From the NCBI GenBank assembly GCA_964608405.1, contig CAZSNC010000001.1, positions 53,096 to 117,095 of the forward strand: a stretch of DNA of 64,000 bases. The letters are read 5' to 3'. Below the pieces are notes generated by a model. That model did not search any database. It had not been told where the DNA came from and saw only the letters and a program-made list of their open reading frames with translations. The stretch is from GWB1-38-13 sp964608405 (lineage in GTDB: Bacteria; Patescibacteriota; Microgenomatia; UBA8517). The position numbers and the translations under genes are program-made. The number at the start of each line of letters is the position of its first letter. Position 1 is the stretch's first letter. Shown here in pieces: positions 33,323 through 41,738 of this stretch.

Positions 33323-35254
33323 TTATCCGACAACTTCTCCTTCTTCCACTTTCTCATTCTTTCCTTTTGAGGTTTTTTCCTCCCCGTCCGCTTCTTTCTT
33401 TTCTTCACCTTTTGTTTCAGATTCTTGCTGCCCCTGGGGAGTTTGCGGGGATTGTGCCCCATACATTGCCTGACCGATCTGGCTCAGGGTTTCTGACAAA
33501 TCTTTTGTCGAAGCTTCAACATCTTCCTTGCTTGCATCCTCTTTTGCCAAAACATCTTTAACCGCTTTTATCTTTTCTTCTACCTTAGTTTTAACGTCGG
33601 CAGGAACCTTGTCTCCTGCGTCTTTGACAGCTTTCTCAGCCGACGCAACCATTGAATCCGCCTGGTTTCTGGCTGTTATTTTCTCCGCTTTTTTCTGATC
33701 TTCCTCTTTGTGATGTTCAGCCTCTTCCTGCATCCTCTTGACTTCGTCATCAGAAAGCCCTACTGCGCCAGAAATTGTGATATGCTGTGTTTTACTCGTT
33801 GCTTTGTCCTTTGCGGTAACATTAAGAATCCCAGATGCATCAAGATCAAACGTGACCTCAATCTGTGGAACCCCTCTTGGGGCAGGTGGAATACCATCCA
33901 AAATAAACCTCCCCAAAGATTTATTATCCGCACTCATCGGCCTTTCTCCCTGGGTTACATGCACTTCAACCTGAGTCTGATTGTCTGCCGCAGTCGAAAA
34001 AACTTCTGTTTTTGACGTCGGGATTGTCGTATTTCTGGCAATCATCGGTGTAGCTACTCCCCCCAAAGTTTCAATTCCCAAAGTCAGTGGTGTAACGTCC
34101 AAAAGAAGAATGTCTTTGACTTCCCCACCCAATACCCCTGCCTGGATAGCGGCACCGACCGCAACAACTTCATCCGGATTCACTGACTGATTTGGAGTCT
34201 TTCCGAAAAAGTCCTTAACTACTTCGACAACTTTCGGCATCCTCGTCATACCCCCGACAAGGATTACTTCATCGATGTCATGCGGATCGAGTTTTGCATC
34301 TTTCAAACAAGCCTCAACTGGTTTAATCGTTTTTTGAATTAACTCATCAACCAAACTCTCGAGTTTTGCACGGGTGAGTTTCATCGTAAGATGAAGTGGC
34401 GTGCCGTCTTTTTGTGTGATGTAAGGCTGATTGATTTCAACCTCAGGAGCTGCCGAAAGTTCAATTTTTGCTTTCTCTGCGGCGTCACGAACACGTTGAA
34501 GTGCCTGTTTGTCGGCAGTTAAGTCAACAGCATTATCCTTCTTAAACTCTGAAACAATATATTCGACAATCTTTTCGTCAAAGTCATCACCGCCAAGATG
34601 TGTATCCCCATTTGTTGCCTTAACTTCAAAGACACCTTCTCCGAGTTCAAGAATTGAGATATCAAAAGTCCCTCCACCGAGATCATATACGGCAATTTTT
34701 TCCGTCTTCTTTTTATCAAGTCCGTAAGCAAGCGCTGCAGCTGTCGGCTCATTAATAATTCTTTCGACTTTAAATCCGGCAATTTCACCAGCCTGTTTCG
34801 TCGCCTGTCTTTGAGCATCATCAAAGTATGCGGGGACAGTGATTACTGCTTGATTTACACTTTCTCCAAGGTAGCTTTCGGCGTCTTTTTTAAGCTTCAT
34901 CAAGATTCTCGCTGAAATCTCCTGAGGAGTATACTTCTTTCCTTCAACTTCAACGTCGGCTCCCCCGTCTTTTCCGGAAACTATTGAGTAAGGAACCATT
35001 TTCTTAGTCCTTTCGACTTCTTTGTCGTCGCTTCTTCGACCCATTAATCTCTTGATCGAATAGATCGTGTTCTTCGGATTCAAGACAATCTGTCTTTTTG
35101 CAACATCACCGACAAGGTTTTTAACAGGCTCTACTACCGATGGAGTAATATTCCTTCCGGTATCAACTGCTGGTATAACCTTGGGACGTCCCCCCTCCAT
35201 CACAGCAACACAAGAATTTGTTGTTCCTAAATCGATTCCTACTATTTTTGCCAT
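33323..35254 (-). CDS. dnaK: chaperone DnaK (Hsp70)
   Basis: DnaK is the ATP-driven Hsp70. The 643-residue product has GIDLGTTNSCVAVMEGG at the N-terminus, VYDLGGGTFDISILELG, ILVGGMTRMPKVVEVV and the linker DILLLDVTPLTLGIET. The substrate domain and helical lid follow. The C-terminal tail is long, highly charged and rich in Lys, Glu and Gly. It follows grpE by 50 bases in the hrcA-grpE-dnaK operon and is thus under the CIRCE at 36537. Confidence 0.99.
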   Translation of the reverse strand: MAKIVGIDLGTTNSCVAVMEGGRPKVIPAVDTGRNITPSVVEPVKNLVGDVAKRQIVLNPKNTIYSIKRLMGRRSDDKEVERTKKMVPYSIVSGKDGGADVEVEGKKYTPQEISARILMKLKKDAESYLGESVNQAVITVPAYFDDAQRQATKQAGEIAGFKVERIINEPTAAALAYGLDKKKTEKIAVYDLGGGTFDISILELGEGVFEVKATNGDTHLGGDDFDEKIVEYIVSEFKKDNAVDLTADKQALQRVRDAAEKAKIELSAAPEVEINQPYITQKDGTPLHLTMKLTRAKLESLVDELIQKTIKPVEACLKDAKLDPHDIDEVILVGGMTRMPKVVEVVKDFFGKTPNQSVNPDEVVAVGAAIQAGVLGGEVKDILLLDVTPLTLGIETLGGVATPMIARNTTIPTSKTEVFSTAADNQTQVEVHVTQGERPMSADNKSLGRFILDGIPPAPRGVPQIEVTFDLDASGILNVTAKDKATSKTQHITISGAVGLSDDEVKRMQEEAEHHKEEDQKKAEKITARNQADSMVASAEKAVKDAGDKVPADVKTKVEEKIKAVKDVLAKEDASKEDVEASTKDLSETLSQIGQAMYGAQSPQTPQGQQESETKGEEKKEADGEEKTSKGKNEKVEEGEVVG

Positions 35255-35304
35255 ATGTTTATTTTTATACTAACTAATTATATTAACAAATTTTAAATCT
35301 CTTT

Positions 35305-35793
35305 TTAAATTAACTTAATTTTAAAAACCTTCACTTTCGCGTATCTGATTACCAATTTTCCGTCGTGCATTCCGTCATCGCTTTTAAACTTCCACCCCGA
35401 CAAAACAACTTCGGCAATTTTTCCGTCCTCCCCTTTATCGTTTGTTTCAACTGTATCGGTTACCTCATGATCATTATGGTTAAAGTTATCACCTAACTTC
35501 GGACTTATCTCTTCAAGACCTTCTTCTAAAAAAACCCTCTTGAATTCTCCAATTGCTATTGCCAATCCTGAATCCTTCAGGTGTTTTTGCGCCGACTCGA
35601 AATTATCCAATACGGGTATGAGAGTAGTCAAGACCTTTTGCGATGAAAATTTAATCCAGAGTGTCTTTTCCTCCTCCGTTCTTTTTCTCAAATTATCGTA
35701 ATCGGCGAGCGTTCTTACCAACTGATTCTTTAAAAGTACAATTTCGGGATTTTCTTCAGGTATTACCTTTTTTTGCTTCGACTTTTTATCCAT
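35305..35793 (-). CDS. grpE: nucleotide exchange factor GrpE
   Basis: GrpE releases ADP from DnaK. I take the ATG at 35793 (MDKKSKQKKVIPEE), one base after the hrcA stop, rather than the overlapping TTG at 35814. The 162-residue product has a coiled-coil N-terminal half (LLKNQLVRTLADYDNLRKRT) and the family end signature (EVVLSGWKFKSDDGMHDGKLVIRYAKVKV), written here only as landmarks. It has the normal position between hrcA and dnaK. Confidence 0.95.
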   Translation of the reverse strand: MDKKSKQKKVIPEENPEIVLLKNQLVRTLADYDNLRKRTEEEKTLWIKFSSQKVLTTLIPVLDNFESAQKHLKDSGLAIAIGEFKRVFLEEGLEEISPKLGDNFNHNDHEVTDTVETNDKGEDGKIAEVVLSGWKFKSDDGMHDGKLVIRYAKVKVFKIKLI

Positions 35794-35794
35794 A

Positions 35795-36526
35795 TTATCG
35801 TGCCGTTTCCTCAATCAGATTTCCGAAATATCTTAAAATCGGTACCACACGAGGATAACTCAGTCTTGTCGGACCGACAACCCCTAAAGCACCTTTTTTA
35901 CCATAAACATTAAAGTGTGTCGTAACAATACTAACCGGCGAAAGGTGCGGTAAAGACAGTTCTTCACCAAACATGACATCAAGAAGTGATGCAGGGTCGG
36001 TTCTTCGAAACATAATATCATTAATCCTCTCAACTTCATCAATCATGGAAAAAAGGCTTTCGCAAAGCACCATATCGGCAAATTCGGGGTTTTGAAAAAC
36101 ATTTGCATAACCGGCATGCCATATTTTGTCGTATGAATCTACAGCCGCAACCGCCAAGTTTCCGGTTTGTTGGGCAAGTGCATGTGTTGCCTCGTTCATC
36201 ATTTTATCAATGTCTCCTATTCCTTTGTCCACTTCCTCCTTGGCTTTAACTTCTTCCGCTAAGCTCATTTGTTTTTCTTCCATCAACTGATCAATATAAA
36301 GCTTCATAGCTTTCGGAGTTGGAACTCTGCCGGAGGAAGTGTGCAACTGTTTTAAAAACCCACCTTTAATGAGAGATGCCATTTCGTTTCTGATTGTTGC
36401 CGGTGAAACACCAAGATTGTATTTTTTGTCCAAAGATTCGGAACCAACCGGTTCGGCCGTTTCGATATATTCATCGATCAGGAGTTTCAAAATTTGAATT
36501 TGTCTTGCAGAAAGTGCATCAGCCAT
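35795..36526 (-). CDS. hrcA: heat-inducible transcription repressor HrcA
   Basis: HrcA binds CIRCE elements and represses chaperone genes. The 243-residue product has the N-terminal winged helix (LSARQIQILKLLIDEYIETA, then GVSPATIRNEMASLIKGGFL and HTSSGRVPTPKAMKLYID). The C-terminal HrcA domain ends GALGVVGPTRLSYPRVVPIL. At 243 residues it is about 100 shorter than B. subtilis HrcA, mainly in the middle dimerisation insert. Its own promoter overlaps a CIRCE, so it is autoregulated. Confidence 0.95.
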   Translation of the reverse strand: MADALSARQIQILKLLIDEYIETAEPVGSESLDKKYNLGVSPATIRNEMASLIKGGFLKQLHTSSGRVPTPKAMKLYIDQLMEEKQMSLAEEVKAKEEVDKGIGDIDKMMNEATHALAQQTGNLAVAAVDSYDKIWHAGYANVFQNPEFADMVLCESLFSMIDEVERINDIMFRRTDPASLLDVMFGEELSLPHLSPVSIVTTHFNVYGKKGALGVVGPTRLSYPRVVPILRYFGNLIEETAR

Positions 36527-36536
36527 AATTTAATAA

Positions 36537-36574
36537 TTAGCAGTATCCTAACATGAGTGCTAATATCATGTCAA
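36537..36574 (-). promoter_or_regulatory. hrcA-grpE-dnaK promoter overlapped by CIRCE operator
   Basis: The CIRCE occupies 36537-36563. On the minus strand it reads TTAGCACTC, nine bases, TACTGCTAA, with one perfect arm and the other matching 7 of 9 to consensus. The -35 TTGACA is at 36569-36574 and a -10 TAGGAT at 36545-36550 lies inside the CIRCE with an 18-base spacer. HrcA bound there would block polymerase. The operator ends 10 bases before the hrcA start codon. Confidence 0.85.
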
Positions 36575-36578
36575 GACC

Positions 36579-38306
36579 TTAATTTGTGGTTTCGGTTGGA
36601 GTTGGCGTAACCGTTTCTGTTTCCCTTTGCGGAATGGGGTCAATCTCTCTTTTGACAAAAGTGCGCTTAATCAGGTTGAGAAAAACGCCCAGTTCTTCCG
36701 ATTTAAGTATCGCTGAAACAAAAACGTATACCATCATCCCCACCAGGGTAACAATGATAGTAAGGATTAAGAGATTTACCGTATACCTTGTATCGAGCAC
36801 AAATTTTTCAAACGGTAGATTCTTTATTGCATCTATTTGAGTCAAAAAGGAAAGTCTTTTCACCCAAACACTTCGGTCAAACAACTTCAAAATGAAATAC
36901 ATTGAAAGTCCTGCAAAAAATGAAGCCGATAGTGATTTTGCAAACGGCTTTAACAGTGTTGCGTAATTCATCTTCAGATACCTCTTGTTTAGAAGGTAAA
37001 AGAGAATTGACGATTGAAGTATTGCACCTATTGTAAATGCCATCGCAAGTCCCCAAACATCAATTTTTAAAAGGTTGATAAAGATAAAGTCCAACAGGAC
37101 AATTAACAATATCGAGGCTATTGATATTTTAACCGGTGTTTTAGTATCGTTTTGGGCATAAAAAGCACGCGAAAGCAGTGAGACGGCCGCCTGGAAAATC
37201 ACTCCTATGGCAAAAGCGGACAAAACATATCCTGTTTGTATGGTTGCGCGCCAACTAAAAATTTCGGTTCCGTAAACAAGCCTAATTACCGGAACACGCA
37301 AAACAATCAAGAAAACAGACACGGGCATAGCCATAAAAATCAATTGATTGAGAGAGGAAAGAAGAGTTTTTCTGAATTTTCCGATATCATCGGCATCTTT
37401 TGAAAGCGTTGGAAGTGCCGCCTTGGCAATCGATGTTCCAAAAAGACCTACGGGTAATAGTTGCAGTGTATTGCCAAAAGTCAAATAGGCATATGAGGCA
37501 GTACTGATAAGGGAAGAAAAGAAGAGTTCTACAACTTTCGAGATCTGTAAAAAACCAACCTCAATTAGCCTTGGTAGTGCAAGCTTACCTATTGTTTTAA
37601 CATCCTCGTCAATTCTGATTCTTGGCTTGAAACGGAAACCGAGTTTCATAGCAAACGGCAGTTGTATCAAAAAGTGGGAAGATGCCCCGATGACAACCCC
37701 GATAGTTGGTCCCATCAAATGCATGTTTTGGGAAAAAAGAATCGTTCCGACTATAATTCCAAGGTTGTAAAAAAGGGGGGCAAGCGATGGAATCAAAAAG
37801 TGCCTTAGCGATTCTAAAACACCAGTTAACACATAACTCATTACAAAAAGTCCCTGTGCTGCAAAAAGGTAACGGGCAATGGAAACAATCTTTTCCCTCT
37901 CAATCACTGAGTAGCCCGGTGCAAAAATCTCGTAAATTTCATTCGCAAAAACACCCATCAAAAGCGCAAATATTACGAAAAAGATCATCCCGATATTTAA
38001 CACCGACGAAGCAACATCCCATGCACGACCATTCCCTTTTTTTAGGGACTTGGAGAAAACCGGAATAAAAGCAGAGGCAAAAGTACCAAAAACCAATACT
38101 TCAAAGATCATGTCGGGAAGCCGAAATGCGGCAAAAAATAAAGAGAGTTCGTCAGGTGTAAAAAAATGTGCCAACGTCCTTTGTCTCACCAACCCTAAAA
38201 CTCTCGAGATTACAATCATAAACATAATGAGTGTTGCCGCGGATAGGACGGAGTTTTGCGGTTGTAATATTGCTTTTTTACCTTTCTCGAAGATCTTCTT
38301 AAACAT
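36579..38306 (-). CDS. murJ: lipid II flippase MurJ (MviN family)
   Basis: MurJ moves lipid II across the cytoplasmic membrane for peptidoglycan synthesis. The 575-residue product has about 14 predicted membrane helices and the MurJ hallmarks: SRVLGLVRQRTLAHFF in helix 1, then APLFYNLGIIVGTILF and RAFYAQNDTKTPVK. It ends in a short Thr/Pro-rich tail. Length is normal (E. coli 511). It ends 53 bases before the hrcA start on the same strand, and has its own promoter divergent from rpsT. Confidence 0.96.
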   Translation of the reverse strand: MFKKIFEKGKKAILQPQNSVLSAATLIMFMIVISRVLGLVRQRTLAHFFTPDELSLFFAAFRLPDMIFEVLVFGTFASAFIPVFSKSLKKGNGRAWDVASSVLNIGMIFFVIFALLMGVFANEIYEIFAPGYSVIEREKIVSIARYLFAAQGLFVMSYVLTGVLESLRHFLIPSLAPLFYNLGIIVGTILFSQNMHLMGPTIGVVIGASSHFLIQLPFAMKLGFRFKPRIRIDEDVKTIGKLALPRLIEVGFLQISKVVELFFSSLISTASYAYLTFGNTLQLLPVGLFGTSIAKAALPTLSKDADDIGKFRKTLLSSLNQLIFMAMPVSVFLIVLRVPVIRLVYGTEIFSWRATIQTGYVLSAFAIGVIFQAAVSLLSRAFYAQNDTKTPVKISIASILLIVLLDFIFINLLKIDVWGLAMAFTIGAILQSSILFYLLNKRYLKMNYATLLKPFAKSLSASFFAGLSMYFILKLFDRSVWVKRLSFLTQIDAIKNLPFEKFVLDTRYTVNLLILTIIVTLVGMMVYVFVSAILKSEELGVFLNLIKRTFVKREIDPIPQRETETVTPTPTETTN

Positions 38307-38310
38307 ATAA

Positions 38311-38360
38311 TTGATATTAAATTCAGTTTAGATTATACTCACGAGTTAGTGATTAGTGAA
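38311..38360. promoter_or_regulatory. divergent, overlapping promoters for murJ and rpsT
   Basis: Plus strand, for rpsT: TTGATA (38311-38316) and TATACT (38334-38339), spacer 17. Minus strand, for murJ: TTCACT (38355-38360) and TATAAT (38332-38337), spacer 17. The two -10 boxes share bases, so polymerase can occupy only one promoter at a time. Both match the sigma-70 pattern well. Confidence 0.65.
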
Positions 38361-38382
38361 CAGGAATAGTAAGTATTACCTG
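38361..38382 (+). promoter_or_regulatory. leader hairpin of rpsT
   Basis: CAGGAATA pairs with TATT-A-CCTG (8 bp, one bulged A) around the loop GTAAG, 15 bases before the rpsT start codon and downstream of its promoter. It may control S20 translation, as S20 is autoregulated elsewhere; function here is inferred. Confidence 0.4.
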
Positions 38383-38397
38383 TCGCAGAATAATATT

Positions 38398-38691
38398 ATG
38401 CCGGTTACAAAAACAGCCAAGAGAGCCTTAAGAGGCTCAAAAAGAAAAACTCAGGTAAACAAGCTTATGATTACAAGGCTTGAGATTGCCGTACGTATTG
38501 CCAAAAAAGGAAAAAAAGAAAAAGACATTATAAGAGCAATATCGCTTGCGGACAGGGCTGCAAAAAAACACACTATACATAAAAACAAGGCCGCACGAAT
38601 AAAAAGCACACTTTCAAAGCTTATTCCAAAATCAAATACAAAGGCAAAATCAAAAACATCCCCGAAAGCGGTCAAGAAAAACAAAAAGTAA
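38398..38691 (+). CDS. rpsT: 30S ribosomal protein S20
   Basis: S20 is a helical 16S-binding protein. The start chosen is the ATG at 38398 (MPVTKTAKRALRGSKRK). The in-frame upstream ATG at 38356 would place the leader hairpin inside the gene and adds 14 unrelated residues. The 97-residue product is highly basic and contains the family segments ALRGSKRKTQVNK and LADRAAKKHTIHKNKAARIKS. It ends in a lysine-rich tail. It is monocistronic in appearance, separated by 100 bases from the pil-like operon. Confidence 0.95.
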   Translation: MPVTKTAKRALRGSKRKTQVNKLMITRLEIAVRIAKKGKKEKDIIRAISLADRAAKKHTIHKNKAARIKSTLSKLIPKSNTKAKSKTSPKAVKKNKK

Positions 38692-38734
38692 CTTCTTAAG
38701 TACTCTTCTTTGTGCTATATTGAATTTGTAGCTG

Positions 38735-38764
38735 TTGACGTGCTTTGCTGACTGAAAATATACA
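38735..38764 (+). promoter_or_regulatory. promoter for the PilN-PilO-like operon
   Basis: TTGACG (38735-38740) and TATACA (38759-38764) are separated by 18 bases. An AGGAAG ribosome-binding site lies 14 bases before the ATG at 38792. The five genes downstream are closely spaced or overlapping and would be transcribed together. Confidence 0.55.
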
Positions 38765-38791
38765 ACACACACAGGAAGAATAATCAAAAAC

Positions 38792-39355
38792 ATGCCCGCC
38801 AAAAAGAAAATAAAAAATAAACAAGTAAACCTTATTCCACAGGAAGGCTTGGCATCCACCACATCCGGAAAGATTCTTCTTTGGACGCTGTCGACTTTTC
38901 GCATTCTTCTTGTAGTAACGGAGATTTTTGTGATTGCTGCGTTTATCTCAAGATTTTGGCTAGATGCAAAAAATACGGATCTTTCGGAGGAGATGAAAGA
39001 GGCCAAAGCGGTAATATCTTCACTTTCCACATTCGAGAGCAATTTCAAAGATGTTCAAAACAGGCTCGTTGTTTTTAATTCATTTAAAGAAAATAAAGGA
39101 AAAATATATTCTTATGTAAAGACTTTTATCTCCTACAAACCACAAGGGGTATATTTCGAATCGCTAAACGCCGACCTTAATAAAATCACTGTTACCGCCT
39201 CAGCCTCAAACGAAATGGATATTCAGCAATATCTAGTTAATCTCAAATCGAGTAATAAATTCAACAACATCTCGCTTGGAAACATAGCATTAAAAAAAGA
39301 CAGCACAATACTTGGTTTTTCCATAAGCGCTGAGACGAAACAGGAGGGATTGTAA
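38792..39355 (+). CDS. PilN-like inner-membrane protein
   Basis: PilN and PilO form the membrane alignment complex of type IV pili. The 187-residue product has the PilN opening (QVNLIPQEG near residues 11-19, the motif through which PilN contacts PilM). One membrane helix (about 29-52), a coiled segment and a small ferredoxin-like exterior domain (GVYFESLNADLNKITVTASA) follow. Similarity is in architecture more than sequence, as usual for PilN. It is the first gene of a five-gene operon, directly followed by a PilO-like gene. Confidence 0.8.
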   Translation: MPAKKKIKNKQVNLIPQEGLASTTSGKILLWTLSTFRILLVVTEIFVIAAFISRFWLDAKNTDLSEEMKEAKAVISSLSTFESNFKDVQNRLVVFNSFKENKGKIYSYVKTFISYKPQGVYFESLNADLNKITVTASASNEMDIQQYLVNLKSSNKFNNISLGNIALKKDSTILGFSISAETKQEGL

Positions 39356-39373
39356 AATACACAGCGTAATATT

Positions 39374-39997
39374 ATGACTAACACATTAAGAGATCGCTAC
39401 ATGCGGAGTAAAAACATGGCGCAGCGGGCAATACGTGAATTGAACGAAAAACCCGCTATGAGAGCATATCTGGAAATCTTTCTGACACTCATTACAATTT
39501 CTCTTTTCGGGATATTTGCCATAAGACCGACAATGATAACAATCGGTAGATTACTACAGGAAATAAAACTTAAAGAGTCGACTCTTGCCACTATGAATAA
39601 GAAAATTGCCGACCTGAATGCTGCAAAAGATCTTTATACAAAAGAAAGCGAAAAAATAAAGCTTATTGAAGAAGCTATACCCCGCTCCCCACAACCCGAC
39701 TTAATAGCCCTCCAGATCGAAGGGCTCGCAAGAGAAAATAATGTAAATATAAAAAGTCTCGGGATCGAAGACACAAAGATACTGGGTACTCCAACTCCAG
39801 AGGATGACGGAGTGTTAACACTTACCCTCAATCTTTCGGGGGAATATCAAGGTCTTATAAGTTTTGCAAAAGGTATGGAAGATTTAAGAAGACCTATCAT
39901 GTACGACGGTCTGTCGCTTTCTTTAGTCCAGGGAAAAGACAGTAGGGCTTTATTTATGACACTTGAAAACCTGTCGACACCATATACTTTTAAATAA
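39374..39997 (+). CDS. PilO-like inner-membrane protein
   Basis: The 207-residue product has a cytoplasmic basic start and a membrane helix (about residues 32-54). A coiled coil (LQEIKLKESTLATMNKKIAD) follows, then a PilO-type domain with the common AIPRSPQPDLIALQIEGLAR and LSGEYQGLISFAKGMEDLRR segments. It starts 18 bases after the PilN-like gene. Together the pair suggests a type IV pilus-like or type II secretion-like membrane platform; no pilin, ATPase or PilC is visible in this window. Confidence 0.82.
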   Translation: MTNTLRDRYMRSKNMAQRAIRELNEKPAMRAYLEIFLTLITISLFGIFAIRPTMITIGRLLQEIKLKESTLATMNKKIADLNAAKDLYTKESEKIKLIEEAIPRSPQPDLIALQIEGLARENNVNIKSLGIEDTKILGTPTPEDDGVLTLTLNLSGEYQGLISFAKGMEDLRRPIMYDGLSLSLVQGKDSRALFMTLENLSTPYTFK

Positions 39998-40015
39998 ATA
40001 CTATTAAATAGCAAA

Positions 40016-40324
40016 ATGAGAAGAAAAAAAACACCAGCACTTGTTAATATTGCTATCTATACAACTATCACAATATTCCTGTGGATATTTTTCGATGTTT
40101 ACCGCGCTCTTAAAAAAGCCCCTGTACTGGACATAGACAATAAAATACTTGAACCTGTCAATCCGACCCTCGACAGAAACCTTCTTGATGAGGTATACAA
40201 AAGCATCTACTATGACAAATCAAGACTGGAAACTTTCGAGGAAATTGTTCCAAGTCCCAGTCCCAATCCGATACCGACAGAAAAATTAGAAAGCGCAAGC
40301 GAAAGTTCTATATTAAATCAATAA
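40016..40324 (+). CDS. small membrane-anchored protein in PilP position, unrecognised
   Basis: The 102-residue product has a basic start (MRRKKTPALVN), one membrane helix (about residues 10-29) and a short exterior part ending in a proline-rich segment (VPSPSPNPIPTEK). It lies between the PilO-like and fibronectin-type genes. PilP, the next gene in classical pilus operons, is a lipoprotein, but this protein has no lipobox cysteine. It may link the membrane platform to the following surface proteins; that is inference. Confidence 0.65.
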   Translation: MRRKKTPALVNIAIYTTITIFLWIFFDVYRALKKAPVLDIDNKILEPVNPTLDRNLLDEVYKSIYYDKSRLETFEEIVPSPSPNPIPTEKLESASESSILNQ

Positions 40325-40329
40325 AAGGT

Positions 40330-41184
40330 ATGAATACTCCTTTAAGAAAAAAGATCCCGACTATTTTGGGTATATTCATCCTACTTTTCGGTATTGCATC
40401 CGGAGTAATACTTCTTAATGCAAAACAAATATTCAGACTAGGAGCAGAAGGCGATGCTACTCCAAAAAATATAAAAATCTCCAATATCAGCGACAGTGGA
40501 TTAACGGTAAGTTTTGTTACGGATAAAGAAAGCCGTTCTTTTGTAAAAGTCGCCAAGGACAAATATTTCGTGAATGACGTTAGTGTCAAAAGGGAAACAC
40601 AAAAAAGCAAAACGCATTATTTAACCGTTGATAAACTGTTACCAAACACATCTTACTTTGTAAGCATCAACTCAGACGGAGTCAATTATTTTTTAAATAA
40701 TCCCTGGAGTGTAAAGACTGCCATTTCTCTTCCAATGGATAGATCAGGAATAAATATATACGGAAAGGTTTACTCAAAATCGGCGGAGCCGTTAAGGGGA
40801 GCTGTTGTATATCTACAATGCGGAAATGGTGGTCTTTTATCAACAACAACCGCCGAAGACGGAAGTTGGAATGTAAACATCGCCCAAACAAGGACCCCTG
40901 ACGGGGCAGGGTATTTAACAATTGATGAAAATCTGACATTAATTCAGATATTGATTCAGTACGACCAGATGACATCGACAATAACAACTTATGCTGGGGG
41001 AAACACCACCCTCCCGTCAATAATTTTGGGAAATAATGCAGATCTTAGAAACACACCGAAGTCCAAAAGCGGCAGCGAGTTAACTACACCATATGTTTTT
41101 GGAGCTTCTACAAATTCGGAAAGAAATCCGTTTCCTATCCAAAACATCTATAGAGAAAGGCAGGTATCTACAAATGAACAATGA
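40330..41184 (+). CDS. membrane-anchored fibronectin type III / carboxypeptidase-regulatory-like surface protein
   Basis: The 284-residue product has a membrane anchor (about residues 9-29) and a fibronectin type III-like domain (NIKISNISDSGLTVSFVTD, then LLPNTSYFVSINSDG; about residues 46-125). A second sandwich domain resembles CarboxypepD_reg (NIYGKVYSKSAEPLRGAVVY, then TTTAEDGSWNVNI; about 138-235). Such domains are common in surface proteins of this bacterial group. It overlaps the next gene by 11 bases, which suggests translational coupling with the LPEAG protein. Confidence 0.82.
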   Translation: MNTPLRKKIPTILGIFILLFGIASGVILLNAKQIFRLGAEGDATPKNIKISNISDSGLTVSFVTDKESRSFVKVAKDKYFVNDVSVKRETQKSKTHYLTVDKLLPNTSYFVSINSDGVNYFLNNPWSVKTAISLPMDRSGINIYGKVYSKSAEPLRGAVVYLQCGNGGLLSTTTAEDGSWNVNIAQTRTPDGAGYLTIDENLTLIQILIQYDQMTSTITTYAGGNTTLPSIILGNNADLRNTPKSKSGSELTTPYVFGASTNSERNPFPIQNIYRERQVSTNEQ

Positions 41185-41716
41185 CACCCCAACGGAAAAC
41201 GGCAAACAAACCTCCATAATTAAGGTGTTACTTGTTTTTGTGATCCTACTTTTTTTGGGTGTTGGAGGTTATTCCCTTTATAAAGTTATCATCAAAAAAC
41301 CCTTTCCGACTACCGCTCTGCCAACCAACATAAGCCCGACTGGTAAAGTTGCCGACAATTATGTTGAAACACCGCCGATATCTCCAATTACCTATCTATC
41401 ACCATCCCCCATCGTGTCGGAAATTCCTTCAGTCAATCCAACCAAAATTGCTATCCAAATTACCGTTGTTCCAAGTAAAATCCCATTGGCAACTTCAACA
41501 CCCAAGTCAAACAGCACCATAACCCCAACGGTTACCCATTTGCCGACAAAGACAATATCTCCATCCCCGTCTCTATCCGTGTCCCCAACAGTATCACCTT
41601 CGCCATCAATAACTACAACAACTTCAAAACTTCCTGAGGCGGGTTTTTCGACGCCAACAACAATTCTTCTTATCTTAGGAATTATACTAATTTTCCCTCT
41701 GATTTCCGTGCTTTAA
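41174..41716 (+). CDS. sortase-type surface protein with LPEAG tail
   Basis: I start this gene at the ATG at 41174 (MNNDTPTENG), overlapping the previous stop by 11 bases; the longer frame from 41093 lies inside the fibronectin gene. The 180-residue product has an N-terminal membrane helix or signal anchor (about residues 16-38) and a spacer very rich in Pro, Ser and Thr with repeated SPSPSLSVSPTVSPSPS-like runs. The C-terminal sorting signal is LPEAG (residues 153-157) followed by a 17-residue hydrophobic helix. Unusually, no basic residues follow the helix. The likely enzyme is the sortase at 11726-12385. Confidence 0.85.
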   Translation: MNNDTPTENGKQTSIIKVLLVFVILLFLGVGGYSLYKVIIKKPFPTTALPTNISPTGKVADNYVETPPISPITYLSPSPIVSEIPSVNPTKIAIQITVVPSKIPLATSTPKSNSTITPTVTHLPTKTISPSPSLSVSPTVSPSPSITTTTSKLPEAGFSTPTTILLILGIILIFPLISVL

Positions 41717-41738
41717 ATTGCTGTTATACTTAAACTCG

